Of a stretch of 64,000 nt of DNA, positions 47,874 through 59,043 are shown piece after piece. How positions within the stretch are numbered: the stretch's first letter is position 1; each line of letters starts with the position of its first letter. Source of the DNA: Psychrobacter submarinus. GTDB taxonomy: Bacteria; Pseudomonadota; Gammaproteobacteria; Pseudomonadales; Moraxellaceae. The notes under the pieces were generated by a model. It was not told where the DNA came from, made no database searches, and saw nothing but the letters and a program-made list of their open reading frames with translations. Position numbers and translations under genes: made by a program. Location of the stretch: positions 930,001 through 994,000 of the forward strand of contig NZ_CAJHBQ010000001.1 of NCBI RefSeq assembly GCF_904846685.1, read 5' to 3'.

Positions 47874-47888
47874 TGGCACGATTATTGA
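47874..47888 (+). promoter_or_regulatory. Sigma54-like promoter for nirB
   Basis: TGGCACGATTATTGA has a perfect -24 element (TGGCACG) and, at correct spacing, TTGA in place of TTGC at -12. The predicted start is near 47899, leaving a leader of about 120 bases before nirB. No clear attenuator hairpin was seen in that leader. Confidence 0.65.
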
Positions 47889-48019
47889 GGGCTTAATAGT
47901 TATAGGCATCTAAGTATTAACGACTATCTATCATTGAACCATCTAAAAATTAACTTGCGACTTTTGGATGGGACATTAGATGAAAGTATTTAAGCAAACA
48001 CATTACTGAGGATAGGCAT

Positions 48020-50605
48020 ATGAGTAACACTATAGTAAGTACGATGAATAAAGCTAAATTAGTGGTGATTGGTAACGGTATGGTGGGACATCACTTTATC
48101 GAGCGAGCCATAGAGCAAGGCTTACACGATCAGTTTGAGATTCACGTATTTGCTGAAGAGGATCGCCCAGCTTATGACCGGGTGTATCTATCGAGCTATT
48201 TTGAACATAAAGATGTGAGTAAACTAAACTTAGTGGACTTGAGCAGGTATGAGGATGCGCAGATTCAGTTGCATCTCAATCAGCGAATCACAAACATCGA
48301 TGCCGCCAATCAATGTATCAGCACGGAAGACGGTACCCAGATAGACTATGCTGAATTGGTATTAGCAACAGGCTCCTATCCGTTTGTGCCGCCAATTCCA
48401 GGGCGCGAGCATCCGCACTGTCATGTCTATCGTACGATTAAAGATTTGGATGATATTCTCAGTACTGCTGAGCAGCCAAAAGTCAAAAAAGGTGTCGTGG
48501 TCGGGGGTGGCCTGCTTGGCCTTGAGGCAGCCAAAGCCCTAGTCACACTAGGATTAGAGACTTACGTAGTCGAGTTTGCGCCTCAGCTGATGGGCGTACA
48601 GCTCGATGCTGCTGGCGGTGATATTTTAAAGCGTAAAATTGAAGCCCTTGGGGTCAAGGTATTAACAGGTAAAAATACTAAGGCCATTATCGACAACACC
48701 CTATCGGATGAAGCATCGTGTCATTTAACCATGCAGTTCGCTGATGATACCTCATTAGATACCGACATGATCGTCTTTAGTGCGGGTATTCGTCCGCAAG
48801 ATGGCATTATCAAAAGCAACCCTGAATGCGGTATTGAAATCGGCACCCGTGGCGGTATTCTGATTGATGAAGCCTGCCGTACCAATGCCCCGAATGTATA
48901 TGCCATTGGAGAGTGCGCCGTATGGGACAACACCGTTTTTGGCTTGGTCGCGCCAGGTTATAGCATGGCCAGTATTTGCGCCGCTCAAATTGCAGGCGAT
49001 CACGCTCAGACCTTTACAGGCGCTGACATGAGCACCAAGCTCAAATTGATGGGTGTAGATGTGGGCAGTATCGGCGATGCGCACGGTGCAACAGAAAACA
49101 GTTTGAGCTATTTATACCAAAACCCTGCTGAGGGTATCTATAAAAAACTGGTAACCACAGCGGATAATAAGCGGCTACTGGGCGCTGTATTGGTAGGTGA
49201 CACTGAGGATTACAACAATCTCTTGCAGCTATTTCTAAACGATATTGACCTGCCTACCCATCCTGAAAGCCTGATCCTACCCAACGTAGAAAAACCCACC
49301 ATGGGTATCGAGAACCTGCCCGATAGCGCTACGATTTGCTCTTGTTACAACGTTACCAAAGGTGCTATTTGTACCGCCGTTGAAGACGGTGCCTATACCA
49401 TGGCAGAGGTAAAATCATGTACCAGTGCCGGTACAGGCTGTGGCGGCTGTGCGCCCATGGTAAAAGACACATTAGGCTATCAACTAACCGCGCTTGGTTT
49501 TGAAGTTAATAATGATCTGTGTGAGCATTTTGCTTACTCACGTCAGGAGTTGTATAGCTTGATTCGAGTACAAGGCATTAAGACATTTGATGCGCTATTA
49601 GATGAGCACGGTAGTGGTCATGGCTGCGAGATTTGCAAACCAACCGTCGCCTCTATTTTGGCGTCTTGTTGGAATGATTATGTACTCAAGCCCGAACTCA
49701 CGCCACTGCAAGACAGCAACGATTACTATCTAGGCAATATTCAAAAAGATGGCACTTATTCGGTCGTGCCACGCGTACCTGGCGGTGAAATCACTGCAGA
49801 TAAACTCATCATCCTCGGACAAGTCGCCAAAGAGTTCAATCTATATACCAAAATCACTGGCGGTCAGCGCGTCGACTTATTTGGCGCACGCTTAGACCAA
49901 CTGCCCGATATCTGGACCCAACTGGTCGATGCTGGATTTGAGACGGGCCATGCTTATGGTAAATCTCTGCGTACAGTGAAATCTTGTGTGGGCAACAACT
50001 GGTGTCGCTACGGTGTCGATGACAGTGTGGGTTTAGCACTTAGACTAGAAGACCGCTACAAAGGCGTACGCTCACCACACAAAATAAAAATGGGCGTATC
50101 TGGATGTACCCGTGAGTGCGCTGAAGCGCAAAGCAAAGATTTTGGGATTATTGCCACTGAAAACGGCTGGAATCTCTTTGTCTGTGGTAATGGTGGCATG
50201 ACCCCACGTCATGGCGAGCTATTCGCAACGGATCTTGATACGGATACAGTTGTCAAATATATCGACCGTATTATCATGTTTTATATCAAGACCGCAGATA
50301 AGCTTCAGCGTACATCCAAATGGCGCGAGAGCCTTGAAGGTGGACTTGAGTATCTACAGGCAGTCATTATTGAAGACAGTTTAGGTATCGCTGAGGAGCT
50401 AGAGTCACAGATGCAATTACTCATCGACAACTATGTTTGTGAATGGAAAGCCACCATTACTGATAGCGAAAAACTCAAACGTTTCCGTCATTTTGTTAAT
50501 AGTGAGCAAGGCGATGACAATGTGGTATTCGTCACTGAGCGAGAGCAGATTCGCCCTGCAACCGATATCGAAAAGACGCAAATCAAAGTGACCGAATTGG
50601 CGTAA
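48020..50605 (+). CDS. nirB: NADH-dependent assimilatory nitrite reductase, large subunit
   Basis: 861 residues. Reduces nitrite to ammonium with six electrons. Domains in order: FAD (LVVIGNGMVGHHFIERA), NADH (GVVVGGGLLGLEAAKAL), two BFD-like Fe-S regions (CSCYNVTKGAIC...CGGCAP and GCEICKPTVASIL), then ferredoxin-like and sirohaem/4Fe-4S domains with VGNNWCRYGVDDS and GVSGCTRECAEAQ as cluster ligands. GAGGATAGG precedes the ATG. It is divergent from narK and shares the repeat-rich control region. Its partner nirD is separated from it by 1.7 kb of mobile DNA. Confidence 0.96.
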   Translation: MSNTIVSTMNKAKLVVIGNGMVGHHFIERAIEQGLHDQFEIHVFAEEDRPAYDRVYLSSYFEHKDVSKLNLVDLSRYEDAQIQLHLNQRITNIDAANQCISTEDGTQIDYAELVLATGSYPFVPPIPGREHPHCHVYRTIKDLDDILSTAEQPKVKKGVVVGGGLLGLEAAKALVTLGLETYVVEFAPQLMGVQLDAAGGDILKRKIEALGVKVLTGKNTKAIIDNTLSDEASCHLTMQFADDTSLDTDMIVFSAGIRPQDGIIKSNPECGIEIGTRGGILIDEACRTNAPNVYAIGECAVWDNTVFGLVAPGYSMASICAAQIAGDHAQTFTGADMSTKLKLMGVDVGSIGDAHGATENSLSYLYQNPAEGIYKKLVTTADNKRLLGAVLVGDTEDYNNLLQLFLNDIDLPTHPESLILPNVEKPTMGIENLPDSATICSCYNVTKGAICTAVEDGAYTMAEVKSCTSAGTGCGGCAPMVKDTLGYQLTALGFEVNNDLCEHFAYSRQELYSLIRVQGIKTFDALLDEHGSGHGCEICKPTVASILASCWNDYVLKPELTPLQDSNDYYLGNIQKDGTYSVVPRVPGGEITADKLIILGQVAKEFNLYTKITGGQRVDLFGARLDQLPDIWTQLVDAGFETGHAYGKSLRTVKSCVGNNWCRYGVDDSVGLALRLEDRYKGVRSPHKIKMGVSGCTRECAEAQSKDFGIIATENGWNLFVCGNGGMTPRHGELFATDLDTDTVVKYIDRIIMFYIKTADKLQRTSKWRESLEGGLEYLQAVIIEDSLGIAEELESQMQLLIDNYVCEWKATITDSEKLKRFRHFVNSEQGDDNVVFVTEREQIRPATDIEKTQIKVTELA

Positions 50606-50634
50606 TCTTAACGTGTCAGCGTCTATTAATATTA

Positions 50635-50919
50635 GGGCGTGTTGAACATTCGCAAATAGGCACTGCTGATTGCTAAAATTGTTCCAGACAAGGCACAAAG
50701 CGACGATAATGCAGATGCCTTAGCGAGATTTGTAACGCAGTATGGGGCAATTTTAGCATCAGACCCAACGATAAAAGCAGGGGACAGGACTCTTTTTTGC
50801 CGCTTCATCGTTAAAAATAAGCGCTTAGAATGACTAAACTTATTATTTTTAACATCGAATCGCCCTAAAAAATAGTCAAACGCTAGCCTAGCAGCCATGG
50901 TCGAATGTTCAACACGCCC
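50635..50919. mobile_element. MITE with TA target duplication
   Basis: 285 bp with terminal inverted repeats GGGCGTGTTGAACATTCG at both ends, flanked by TA on each side (50633-50634, 50920-50921). No transposase; the short minus-strand ORF inside it looks incidental. TA duplication suggests mobilisation by an IS5-like enzyme. It sits 30 bp after nirB. Confidence 0.8.
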
Positions 50920-50934
50920 TAGACGCTAAAAAGC

Positions 50935-52290
50935 GAGAGTTTCCCAAACTTTGTGTAACTGCTTATAATCCACTAACAGGAGAATAAGCAATGACTAACC
51001 AATCTGACATCAAGAAACTGGCTGAGCAAATGGCCAGCAGCATGAAAAGCTTCGATGACATCAAAGACTTTCAAAAGCAGCTCATGCAATCCTTTATCGA
51101 TACTGCCTTAGAAGCAGAAATGGAAGAGCATCTCGGCTACCCCAAGCATGAAAAAGCAGAACCAAGCCTACGCGATAGAAGCGCGCTGAAATGAGACACA
51201 CTAAAAAAAAAACCGTCCGTAGCGACACAGGCGATCTTGAGATCTCTACTCCCAAAAGAGACCGTGATAGCAGCGCTGAGCCTGTAAGCTTGTTAGTAAG
51301 CATCAACTACCCGTATCTCAGGTCTTGATGATAAAATCATATTCCTTTACGCCAAGGGCCAAACCACTACCGAGATTGTAGAGAGCATCAAAGAGGCTCT
51401 ACGATGTCGATATCTCCCAGTAGCTTAGTTTCAAGAGTCACCGATAATCATCTTAGACGACATCACCGCTTGGCAGAACTTGCGGAGACCGCTGAGTAGT
51501 GTTTATCCTATCGTTCTATTTGGACTGCATTGTCGTCAAAGTACGTCAAGACAAGCAGATCATCAACAAAGCCATTTACCTAGCTCTAGGCGTCAATCTT
51601 AGTGGTAAAAAAGAGCTGCTTACTTGGTATGTGGCTCTCAGAGAATCGAAGGCGCTAAGTTCTGGCTAGGTGTTCTTACCGAGAGCTTCAAAACCGTGGC
51701 GTACAACGGGACATCTTAATCGCTTGTGTTGACGGTCTAAAAGGGCTTCCTGATGCCATCATCAATACCGTCTATCCAAAGCGAGCACAGGTTCAGCTGT
51801 GTATCGTACACATGGTGCGCTATTCCAATGAAGTTTGTGCCGTGGACGGATAAAAGGCAATAGCGGCTGATTTAAAAAGCCATCTACGGCGCTGATACGC
51901 TTGAGATAGCAGAGGCCAATCTTGAACACTTTGATGAGGTGTGGGGCGATAAGTACCCACTATGTCATCAAGTCTTGGCAGTAATAACTGGGAGGGCTTA
52001 ACGGTGTTCTTTGAGTATCCGAGTAGACATCAGAAAAGCCATCTATACCACCAATGCTATTGAGTCTTTAAACAGCGTGATTCGGACAGCGGTGAATAAA
52101 CGTAAGGTGTTTCCCTCTGATCAGGCAGCATTCAAGGTAGTATATCTGGCAACCCAGCAGGCCTCTAAAAAGTGGTCGATGCCCATCCGTAACTGGACGT
52201 CTGCTTTAAATCGCTTTATGATTATGTTTGATGACCGTATCAGCAAGCATTTAATCTAAACGGCAGTTACACAGAATTCGGGATGGTCTC
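50935..52290 (+). mobile_element. IS256-family element, degenerate
   Basis: About 1356 bp. The ends share an inverted GAGA...CCC...TTGTGTAACTGC-type sequence (left 50935-50962, right 52263-52290). A perfect 8-bp target duplication TAAAAAGC flanks it (50927-50934 and 52291-52298), as expected for IS256. The transposase inside is broken. Confidence 0.88.
50991..52259 (+). pseudogene. IS256-family (mutator-type) transposase, frameshifted
   Basis: The start is clear (MTNQSDIKKLAEQMASSMKS, then EAEMEEHLGYPKHEK) and the end is clear (AIYTTNAIESLNSVIRTAV, then MIMFDDRISKHLI). Between them the frame shifts several times: recognisable pieces such as TVRSDTGDLEISTPKRDRD and the region encoding [15 protein letters not shown] sequence lie in different frames. 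No functional transposase can be made, so this copy is immobile without help. Confidence 0.88.
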
Positions 52291-52346
52291 TAAAAAGCAT
52301 TTTTTGTTGTTGGTCTCATTTATATTTTACTATTAAGGATCTTCTG

Positions 52347-52697
52347 ATGACTCAGCTCACTGTATGCAAAATCAATGATATTATTCCCGAGACAGGTGTC
52401 TGTGCGCTCGTGAACGGCAAACAAGTGGCTATTTTTTGCACCAAGCAAACACAGTTATTTGCGCTTGATAATTATGATCCGTTCAGCCAAGCCAACGTCT
52501 TGTCTAGAGGTCTGATTGGCGGCACCACTATTACCAACGAGGATGGCTCTGATGAAAATGTGCTATATGTCGCCTCACCTATTTATAAGCAACGCTTTAA
52601 TCTTGCCACAGGTCAATGTTTAGATGACAAAAGCATTAGACTCGACACGTATAAAGTAGAGCTTGAGGGTAGCGATGTCATCGTAAAATATAACTAG
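52347..52697 (+). CDS. nirD: Nitrite reductase small subunit, Rieske-like
   Basis: 116 residues with the NirD fold (TVCKINDIIPETGVCALVNG, LFALDNYDPFSQANVLSRG, VASPIYKQRFNLATGQC). The cluster-binding Cys/His pairs of true Rieske proteins are absent, as is normal for NirD. It pairs with NirB, but the mobile DNA between them means that it may need its own promoter; none is obvious in the 56 bases after the IS256 remnant. Confidence 0.93.
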   Translation: MTQLTVCKINDIIPETGVCALVNGKQVAIFCTKQTQLFALDNYDPFSQANVLSRGLIGGTTITNEDGSDENVLYVASPIYKQRFNLATGQCLDDKSIRLDTYKVELEGSDVIVKYN

Positions 52698-52740
52698 GTA
52701 TTTGTGTGTCTAGCACATACTACCTTCTAGACTATTAAAG

Positions 52741-52775
52741 CAGCCTTTGATTTTAAGAGTCGAAGGCCGTTTTAT
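52741..52775 (+). terminator. Terminator after nirD
   Basis: Imperfect stem GCCTTTGA/TCGAAGGC followed by TTTTATT, 45 bases after the nirD stop codon. Confidence 0.65.
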
Positions 52776-53219
52776 TCTTCATCAAACCTTTTGTCATCCC
52801 CTAATAAATTAATGAGATTGATGTCTGCTAGTAAGTTATCGATATTAAATAAGATTAGAACAGCTATTTGTGATTATTCATAAATCAACACTAAAATGAC
52901 AATGCACATTTATCACACAGGAATAAGACATCTTGCTTTATTTTATACAATCAATAACTGCACAGTAGATGTATAGCAAAGTCTAAGCGCTTTTATCATC
53001 TTGAACAATCAGCTTGGACTCTATGTTGATCCCTTGTACATACAAAGAAGACCTTCTAAATGCAACCCTCTTATAAAGTTAAGACTTCCTTATCGTATCG
53101 AATATTTTAGACCTTCATAATGGAACCACTCATATTATGTCACTGAATGGGTTGTCTCTATTACCGCTTATTTGTATACTTTATTGCTGCCATAGCAGAC
53201 TTGAACAATATAGTTTTTA
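52776..53219. other. AT-rich intergenic region
   Basis: About 440 bp between nirD and the convergent Fic gene. I see no ORF, repeat or RNA structure that I can support. Confidence 0.35.
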
Positions 53220-54341
53220 TCATAAAACCAACTCATAACTCGTACTGCGCCCTGATGCTACGGATTTTTGCATCATATCCTTCTCTATTAAATCATTAAT
53301 ATCTCTTAGTGCCGTGTCTATAGAACACTTAGTCATGGTCGCCCATTTTTTAGTGGTGAGTTTGCCATAAAAATCAGTCAGCAAAGTATTTAACATTTTC
53401 ACCTGCCTGTCATTCAAAGCATGCTGTCGATGCGTCTGCCAAAAGCCCGCCTTACTGATAATTTTATCTGTAGTTTCTTGAGCTACAATGAGGGATTGCT
53501 CTAGCGTTTGTAAAAACCACATCAACCAATCCGTGATATCTTTATCACCTTTTTGCGTACGCTCTAGTATTTTGTAGTAGTCATTACGCTGTTTAAGGAT
53601 TTGCGCTGACATACTATAAAAGCGTTGGGCACTGTTATCGCTTTTTGCCAGCATTCGTTCTGTGAGTGCTCGTGTTAGTCGTCCATTTCCATCATCGAAT
53701 GGATGCAAAGTCACAAACCATAAATGAGCAATACCTGCTTTTATGACCAAATCTATATCTTCTTGCTTATTTGGCGAAGTGTTAAACCATAATAAAAATT
53801 TGTCTAGCTCATCTGGCAACCTATCTGCACTGGGTGCAACAAAATGAACCTGCTCACGACCATACCCACCAGACACTACTTGCATTGGTCCTTTACTATC
53901 ATCACGGATACTGCCTGCTTGAATACGATAAAGCCCACTATATCCATCTGGAAATAATGCTCGATGCCATCCGAGTAAATCATCGAACAATAGCGGCTGT
54001 TGATAACGATAGGTAGCACTTAGCATCATCTCTACCACTGCATCGATCTCACGAGTAGTCGTTGGCATACTGGCATTATTTAACCCTAAATGCCGTGCAA
54101 CTGAAGAACGAACCTGCTCATCATTTAGCGTCTCACCTTCTATCTCAGAAGTTTTGATAATCTCTAAGGTCACCGCATCTAATTGTGCCTCAACATTCAG
54201 ATCGAACCCTAGTGTTAGCAGCTTTCCTAGTAAATGGCCTTGTAATATCCGCACACGACTGACGAGTGGCAATAGCTTCTTGTCCGACCATTGCCATTCA
54301 GTCCAGTTTGGATGTTCATGAATATAAGTAGTATGCTTCAT
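53220..54341 (-). CDS. Fic-family protein (AMPylase-type), class II
   Basis: 373 residues. An N-terminal DUF4172-like region (WTEWQWSDKKLLPLVSRVR) contains the class II inhibitory motif TSEIEGE (residues 64-70). The catalytic core has HPFDDGNGRLTR (about residue 214), complete with His, Asp/Gly/Asn and Arg, and a winged-helix-like C-terminus (MTKCSIDTALRDINDLIEK). Such enzymes transfer AMP to hydroxyl side chains; the target is unknown. A fragment of a related gene lies at 37860-37926 on the other side of the nitrate cluster, in the same orientation. Confidence 0.92.
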   Translation of the reverse strand: MKHTTYIHEHPNWTEWQWSDKKLLPLVSRVRILQGHLLGKLLTLGFDLNVEAQLDAVTLEIIKTSEIEGETLNDEQVRSSVARHLGLNNASMPTTTREIDAVVEMMLSATYRYQQPLLFDDLLGWHRALFPDGYSGLYRIQAGSIRDDSKGPMQVVSGGYGREQVHFVAPSADRLPDELDKFLLWFNTSPNKQEDIDLVIKAGIAHLWFVTLHPFDDGNGRLTRALTERMLAKSDNSAQRFYSMSAQILKQRNDYYKILERTQKGDKDITDWLMWFLQTLEQSLIVAQETTDKIISKAGFWQTHRQHALNDRQVKMLNTLLTDFYGKLTTKKWATMTKCSIDTALRDINDLIEKDMMQKSVASGRSTSYELVL

Positions 54342-54599
54342 ACGTTCCCCAGAGATATGCAGAGATTAGAACAGTAATCTCCTTATATTATGCAGAGAAT
54401 AAGCAGTAGAAACAATACGTAGAAATTCAAAAACGACAATAGCAGACGTAATAAGAATAGATTCTCAACGAACAAACATAGTTTTTTTGTTCTGAGAAGG
54501 GCTTGAGTAGAGGTAAAAACACTATAAAAATACAGTGCCCAAATACGAGTTAAATTTTATTGCATTATAATTTACATTGTGTTATTCAATTGAGTAATA

Positions 54600-55290
54600 T
54601 TTACAGGCCAACAATATCAACGCGTGTAAGATATTGTCAGGATATGCACTTTGGTCGACCTACCTTGACATGGTATAGGTTACGCTCGAGTTTTTGCGTA
54701 CTAATGAATACGGACAGTATCAATTGGGCAGTAATGCGGTGCGCTTGAGTGCCACGGCATGGAGTCGCCATGACATGGTAGCGTACGCTGAGCCATTACT
54801 GAGACAGTTTGCTAGCGAAAATGAGGTATCGGTGAATCTAGCAACCGAGGTGGAAGGAGAGATGCGCTATCATGCTTGCTGCCGTAGCCCCGCTCGCCTA
54901 TCGGTCAACCTGCAAGTCGGCTCAGCGGTACCCGTGGCACGCACGGCGATTAGGCGAGCGTTTTATGCAGCAAGCTCACGGGCAAGGCAGGCGGTCATTA
55001 TTAACAATTTAAAAGAAAGTTTGTCTAATGAAGCGTTTACTCATGCAAAAAGCGCCCTAACCTGCGCGGCAGAGCACTATGAGCAATACGGCTATACCGT
55101 CTCTGATGGGGAGTTTTCTACTGATATATTGGCAGTCGCGGTGGGCGTCTATGATATCGCCACGGGGCAATACGCCTATTCGCTCAATGCCAGTGTACCA
55201 AGCGCTAATTGGGCAGTGGACGACTATGCGGCAATCATAGTGCCAAAATTGCAGGCGTTGGCGGAGCGGATTGGCGGTGGTGATGCGTAA
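54600..55290 (+). pseudogene. IclR-family regulator with broken DNA-binding domain
   Basis: The effector-binding domain is readable from 54694 (NEYGQYQLGSNAVRLSATAW, then LATEVEGEMRYHACCRSP and SVPSANWAVDDYAAIIVPKL). The preceding helix-turn-helix (HFGRPTLTWYRLRSSF) is in another frame, and its remaining start lacks the first helices, so at least one frameshift separates the two domains. As it stands no DNA-binding IclR protein can be made. It may once have controlled the neighbouring lactate genes. Confidence 0.75.
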
Positions 55291-55334
55291 AAGTAAGCGA
55301 CTGTCACTTCAAGCTTCATCACCATCATAAATGG

Positions 55335-57107
55335 CTATAAACAGCACGCGCAGTTGCGTTTGGTTTTTGGCATTTGACCGATACCAGGGTTAAAAGTATT
55401 GGTAGGATCTAGGCGCTCATAAAATTGCTGCAAATCAGGTTCGGCTTCATATAAGTGGCCGACATTATGCTCAGCAGGGTATTTGGCACCGCGCTTGTTT
55501 AATAGCTCAAGCATCATCTTTTTGATCTGCTTGGCATCACTGCCCTTTTTTAAAATATAATCTTGATGAAACACATAACAAAAAAAGTGACCGTAATACA
55601 GCTTTTTTTCTAAGTGCTGAGTGATGCTCTCAGGCAAATTTTCCAGCCAATCAAGCGTGTTACGCGGGATAGCAATATCGAGCGCCAGTATCTCTCCGGC
55701 GGTCTCTTCATGCATGACTTCATAACGTATGGCGGCCCCTGCGGCAGCAAAGCGATGCAAAAAGGCGCTGTCTGACTCAGCTTGCGTGCAGGTAAAATAA
55801 CTGCCCGTTTCTGAGTCTGCAAAAAACGACTCTAAAAAAGACTGTGCCTCATAGATGCCCTCATCGCTCATTTTGATAATCAGGTGATGCTCATACTGGT
55901 TGCGGTACTCAAGCATGCGCTTGGGCAAATGCTGCGGCAATACTTGGGCGATCATTTGCATAACTTTATCGGTCAAATGATTGGGCACCCATGACCATTT
56001 ACTCAGTTTGGCATCAATACTGCCTTTGATAGAAAACAGCTTAGGCAAAGCATTGGTACCCAGATGCTTGATGCTCAAAAAGGTGTCTTTGCCGTACTTG
56101 GCAGACACATCAAATATATCGCGGTGCATATATTCGCCCACTTCAGGGACGTTTTTAAAGCTTAATAATATTTGTCGTCTCAGTAGTGCCAGCTCATACA
56201 CACTATTGCTACCGACATAAAAGGTTTGCTCTTTGGTTGCGGTGGGATACGTATCCAGGCGAACGGCAAAAACGGCCAACTTGCCTGCACAGCCACTGGC
56301 TTCATACAGCCTGCGCTTATCCGCATTAAAGCGGCTCGGCGTGTCGGCATTGACATCCTGTATTCGGGCGACATACTCTTTGTCTGAGGCCAGTTTGTTG
56401 CTTTGGGATAACTGTGACTTGTCAAAATAGCCGTTTTGTAAATTGGTGAGGATTTCTTCGGGCGTATCGCCCAAATCGACCTCTAAATGATTCACCAGTA
56501 CCAGCTGACCGTGTTCATTAATCTGAGCAAACAGCGACAGCTCTGTATAAGCAGGGCCTCGTTTGACCAGCGCGCCGCCTGAATTATTGGAAACACCGCC
56601 GACGATTGACGCCCCCAAAGTCGATGAGCCAATCACCGAGTGCGGCGCTCGATTGACCGCTTTTAACTCGTTCTGCAATTGATGCAAAGTCGTACCCGGT
56701 AGGCTGATAATTTGCTCATTATCATTGATCAAATACAGCTTATTTATCGCCAGCGTATTGATCACCACCACGGGTCTGTCGTAGTCATCACCGCTGGGCG
56801 TTGAGCCTTCTGTCAGACCCGTTTTGGCCGCCTGCATGATGATGATACAGTTGCCCTCAACACAGATTTCCAGACATTGCCAAATCTCAAGCAGCGTTTG
56901 CGGAAACAACACTGCCAGCGCGCTACCGCCGCCTGAACGCCAGCCCATGCGGTAGTGTTCGTTTTTTGTTGGATCTGCCTGTATATTGGCAGCGCCCAGT
57001 ATTTTGGTCAATTTGGCCAACACCTGATCTGATGGTAGCTGGCTTGTATAGAAAACGGTCGATCGATAACGGTTCATTACTTGCTCTTTTTTTTGCTGTG
57101 CATTCAT
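55335..57107 (-). CDS. dld: Quinone-dependent D-lactate dehydrogenase
   Basis: 590 residues. FAD-linked, membrane-peripheral enzyme oxidising D-lactate to pyruvate. Dld landmarks: [18 protein letters not shown], the FAD-binding [20 protein letters not shown] and [20 protein letters not shown], then the cap domain ([20 protein letters not shown]) and the C-terminal ...[20 protein letters not shown]. Its ATG overlaps the lldP stop by 4 bases (ATGA), so the two are translationally coupled; an internal ATG ten codons on (MNRYRSTV) is an alternative start. Confidence 0.95.
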   Translation of the reverse strand: MNAQQKKEQVMNRYRSTVFYTSQLPSDQVLAKLTKILGAANIQADPTKNEHYRMGWRSGGGSALAVLFPQTLLEIWQCLEICVEGNCIIIMQAAKTGLTEGSTPSGDDYDRPVVVINTLAINKLYLINDNEQIISLPGTTLHQLQNELKAVNRAPHSVIGSSTLGASIVGGVSNNSGGALVKRGPAYTELSLFAQINEHGQLVLVNHLEVDLGDTPEEILTNLQNGYFDKSQLSQSNKLASDKEYVARIQDVNADTPSRFNADKRRLYEASGCAGKLAVFAVRLDTYPTATKEQTFYVGSNSVYELALLRRQILLSFKNVPEVGEYMHRDIFDVSAKYGKDTFLSIKHLGTNALPKLFSIKGSIDAKLSKWSWVPNHLTDKVMQMIAQVLPQHLPKRMLEYRNQYEHHLIIKMSDEGIYEAQSFLESFFADSETGSYFTCTQAESDSAFLHRFAAAGAAIRYEVMHEETAGEILALDIAIPRNTLDWLENLPESITQHLEKKLYYGHFFCYVFHQDYILKKGSDAKQIKKMMLELLNKRGAKYPAEHNVGHLYEAEPDLQQFYERLDPTNTFNPGIGQMPKTKRNCACCL

Positions 57108-58807
57108 AAGGTTAGCGGTCCTTGAAAGCCAAAGAGATAAATGGCTGCCATAACGATGATGCCACTGAACAACACATAATAGATGGTTGGTAAAATGGTG
57201 CGTCTTAGCGTCGCGCCCTCCATCCCAAGCAGCCCAACGGTTGCTGATGCCGCCACCACATTGTGAATGGCAATCATGTTGCCCGCCGCTGCGCCAACCG
57301 CTTGTGCGGCGATGATGAGTGAGGGCGAGATGTGCAAGCTCATGGCCGCTTCATACTGGAACTGACTGAACATCATGTTTGACACGGTATTCGAGCCTGC
57401 GATAAACGCTCCTAGAGCACCGATGGTTGAGCTGATGAGTGGAAAAGCACTGCCAAACGTCCCTGCAAACAACTCAGCACTGGCAACTGGCATACTCGCG
57501 ACATCGGATAGATTGACCCCAGAGTTGATAAAAATCCGAACCATAGGGATGGTAAAGATAAGCACAAACCCAGCGCTTAAGACGGTTTTGCTTGATTCGC
57601 TCAAAGCATCACCCAGCGCACGCGTTGGATTTTTAGTTTGCACAAAAGCTGCGATTAAGGCGCTGATTAACAACAGGCCGCCGGGCAAGTATAAAGGACT
57701 AAAACCTGCACTGATATCGGCCTCGCCCAAAATCGTATTAAAATCTAGCGTAGCGCTGCTGAGCAAGTCCTTAAAGCCAGCAAACATTCTCGAACACACC
57801 AGTAGCAGCGCCACTAGCAAGTAAGGAAACCATGCCATCAGCGTAGACATGGTCTTGCCTGCTGGGGTGGCCACATCTTCTTTGCTGACCACCAGTTTCC
57901 CCATCCAATCGCTTGGCCAGCTGCTTTTGGCTTCAAAGTCCCACGTGGTCTTTGGTACCAAAAATCCTTTTTTAGCCGCCTGAATGACAATCGCCACACT
58001 GATCAGTCCACCAATCAACGATGGGAATTCAGGACCCAAGAAAATACCCGTTAAGGCGTAAGGTACGGTGAAGGCCAACCCTGCAAAGATAGCAAAGGGC
58101 CAAATGGCTAAGCCTTCTTTCCAGCTTTTATTTTTACCAAAAAAGCGGGTGAGCATCATCACCATCAGCAGCGGCATAAACGTCCCAATCACCCCGTGAA
58201 TGATCGCCACTTGGGTGGTAATCAGTTGTAAAAATTCTTCCCATTGCATCCCTTCTTGCGCCAGCAGCGCACTGATGGCCACGGTATCTAGACCCTTATT
58301 GACTCCAATGACAATCGGCGTACCGACCGCCCCGAACGATACGGGCGTGCTTTGGATCATCATACCCATGAGCACCGCACCCAAAGCTGGGAAGCCGATC
58401 GCAACCAGCAGCGGTGCCGCAATCGCAGCTGGTGTGCCAAAGCCTGCCGCACCTTCCAAAAACGTCCCAAAGCACCATGCAATGATGATGGCTTGCACTC
58501 GGCGGTCAGGCGATACGTTGATAAAACCTGCGCGAATCACTGCAATAGCGCCCGTGTGTTTTAGAGTATTTAATAAGAACAGGGCACCAAAAACGATCCA
58601 TAATACCGATATCGTAATCACGGTCCCTTGAAGAATAGAGGACGACACGCGGTTAAACGTCATGTCCCAAATAAAAAGTGCGAGCACGGCGGTCACCGCC
58701 AAAATGATCGGCATGGTTTTTTTGGCCGACCATTGTAGACCAATAAGAAATACGCCACTGAGTATGATTGGCAATAGGGCAAGTAGCCCATAGACAGTCT
58801 GATTCAA
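57104..58807 (-). CDS. lldP: L-lactate permease (LctP family)
   Basis: 567 residues with about 13 membrane segments. Family landmarks: [55 protein letters not shown] and [20 protein letters not shown]. Imports lactate (both isomers in E. coli). First gene of a two-gene operon with dld. The 236-bp upstream region is shared with a divergent LysR gene, the usual regulatory arrangement. Confidence 0.95.
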   Translation of the reverse strand: MNQTVYGLLALLPIILSGVFLIGLQWSAKKTMPIILAVTAVLALFIWDMTFNRVSSSILQGTVITISVLWIVFGALFLLNTLKHTGAIAVIRAGFINVSPDRRVQAIIIAWCFGTFLEGAAGFGTPAAIAAPLLVAIGFPALGAVLMGMMIQSTPVSFGAVGTPIVIGVNKGLDTVAISALLAQEGMQWEEFLQLITTQVAIIHGVIGTFMPLLMVMMLTRFFGKNKSWKEGLAIWPFAIFAGLAFTVPYALTGIFLGPEFPSLIGGLISVAIVIQAAKKGFLVPKTTWDFEAKSSWPSDWMGKLVVSKEDVATPAGKTMSTLMAWFPYLLVALLLVCSRMFAGFKDLLSSATLDFNTILGEADISAGFSPLYLPGGLLLISALIAAFVQTKNPTRALGDALSESSKTVLSAGFVLIFTIPMVRIFINSGVNLSDVASMPVASAELFAGTFGSAFPLISSTIGALGAFIAGSNTVSNMMFSQFQYEAAMSLHISPSLIIAAQAVGAAAGNMIAIHNVVAASATVGLLGMEGATLRRTILPTIYYVLFSGIIVMAAIYLFGFQGPLTL

Positions 58808-59043
58808 AATTCCCTCTCCCTGTTATCGTCTGTGCATCCTTAAACACCACTCTTAAACGCCGCCCTTAAACACAGTCCTTACATACAGCCACTCAATCGC
58901 TCAGATTAACAGCCTCATTGTGCTTAGGGTAGAATTCACACACTCTACGCTTTACAAGGGCAAAGATAAACAGCATGATCAGACAAGGTTATTTTCCTTT
59001 TTTGCTATAATACGAAATACATTACCCTGATTAGAGAATCGGT

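Noticed and set aside
50632..50898. 88-residue minus-strand ORF
   Set aside because: It fills the MITE from end to end and has no domain or ribosome site; it is a by-product of the element's sequence.
57375..58631. Long plus-strand ORFs opposite lldP (149 and 143 residues)
   Set aside because: Antisense shadows of a clear LctP-family permease.
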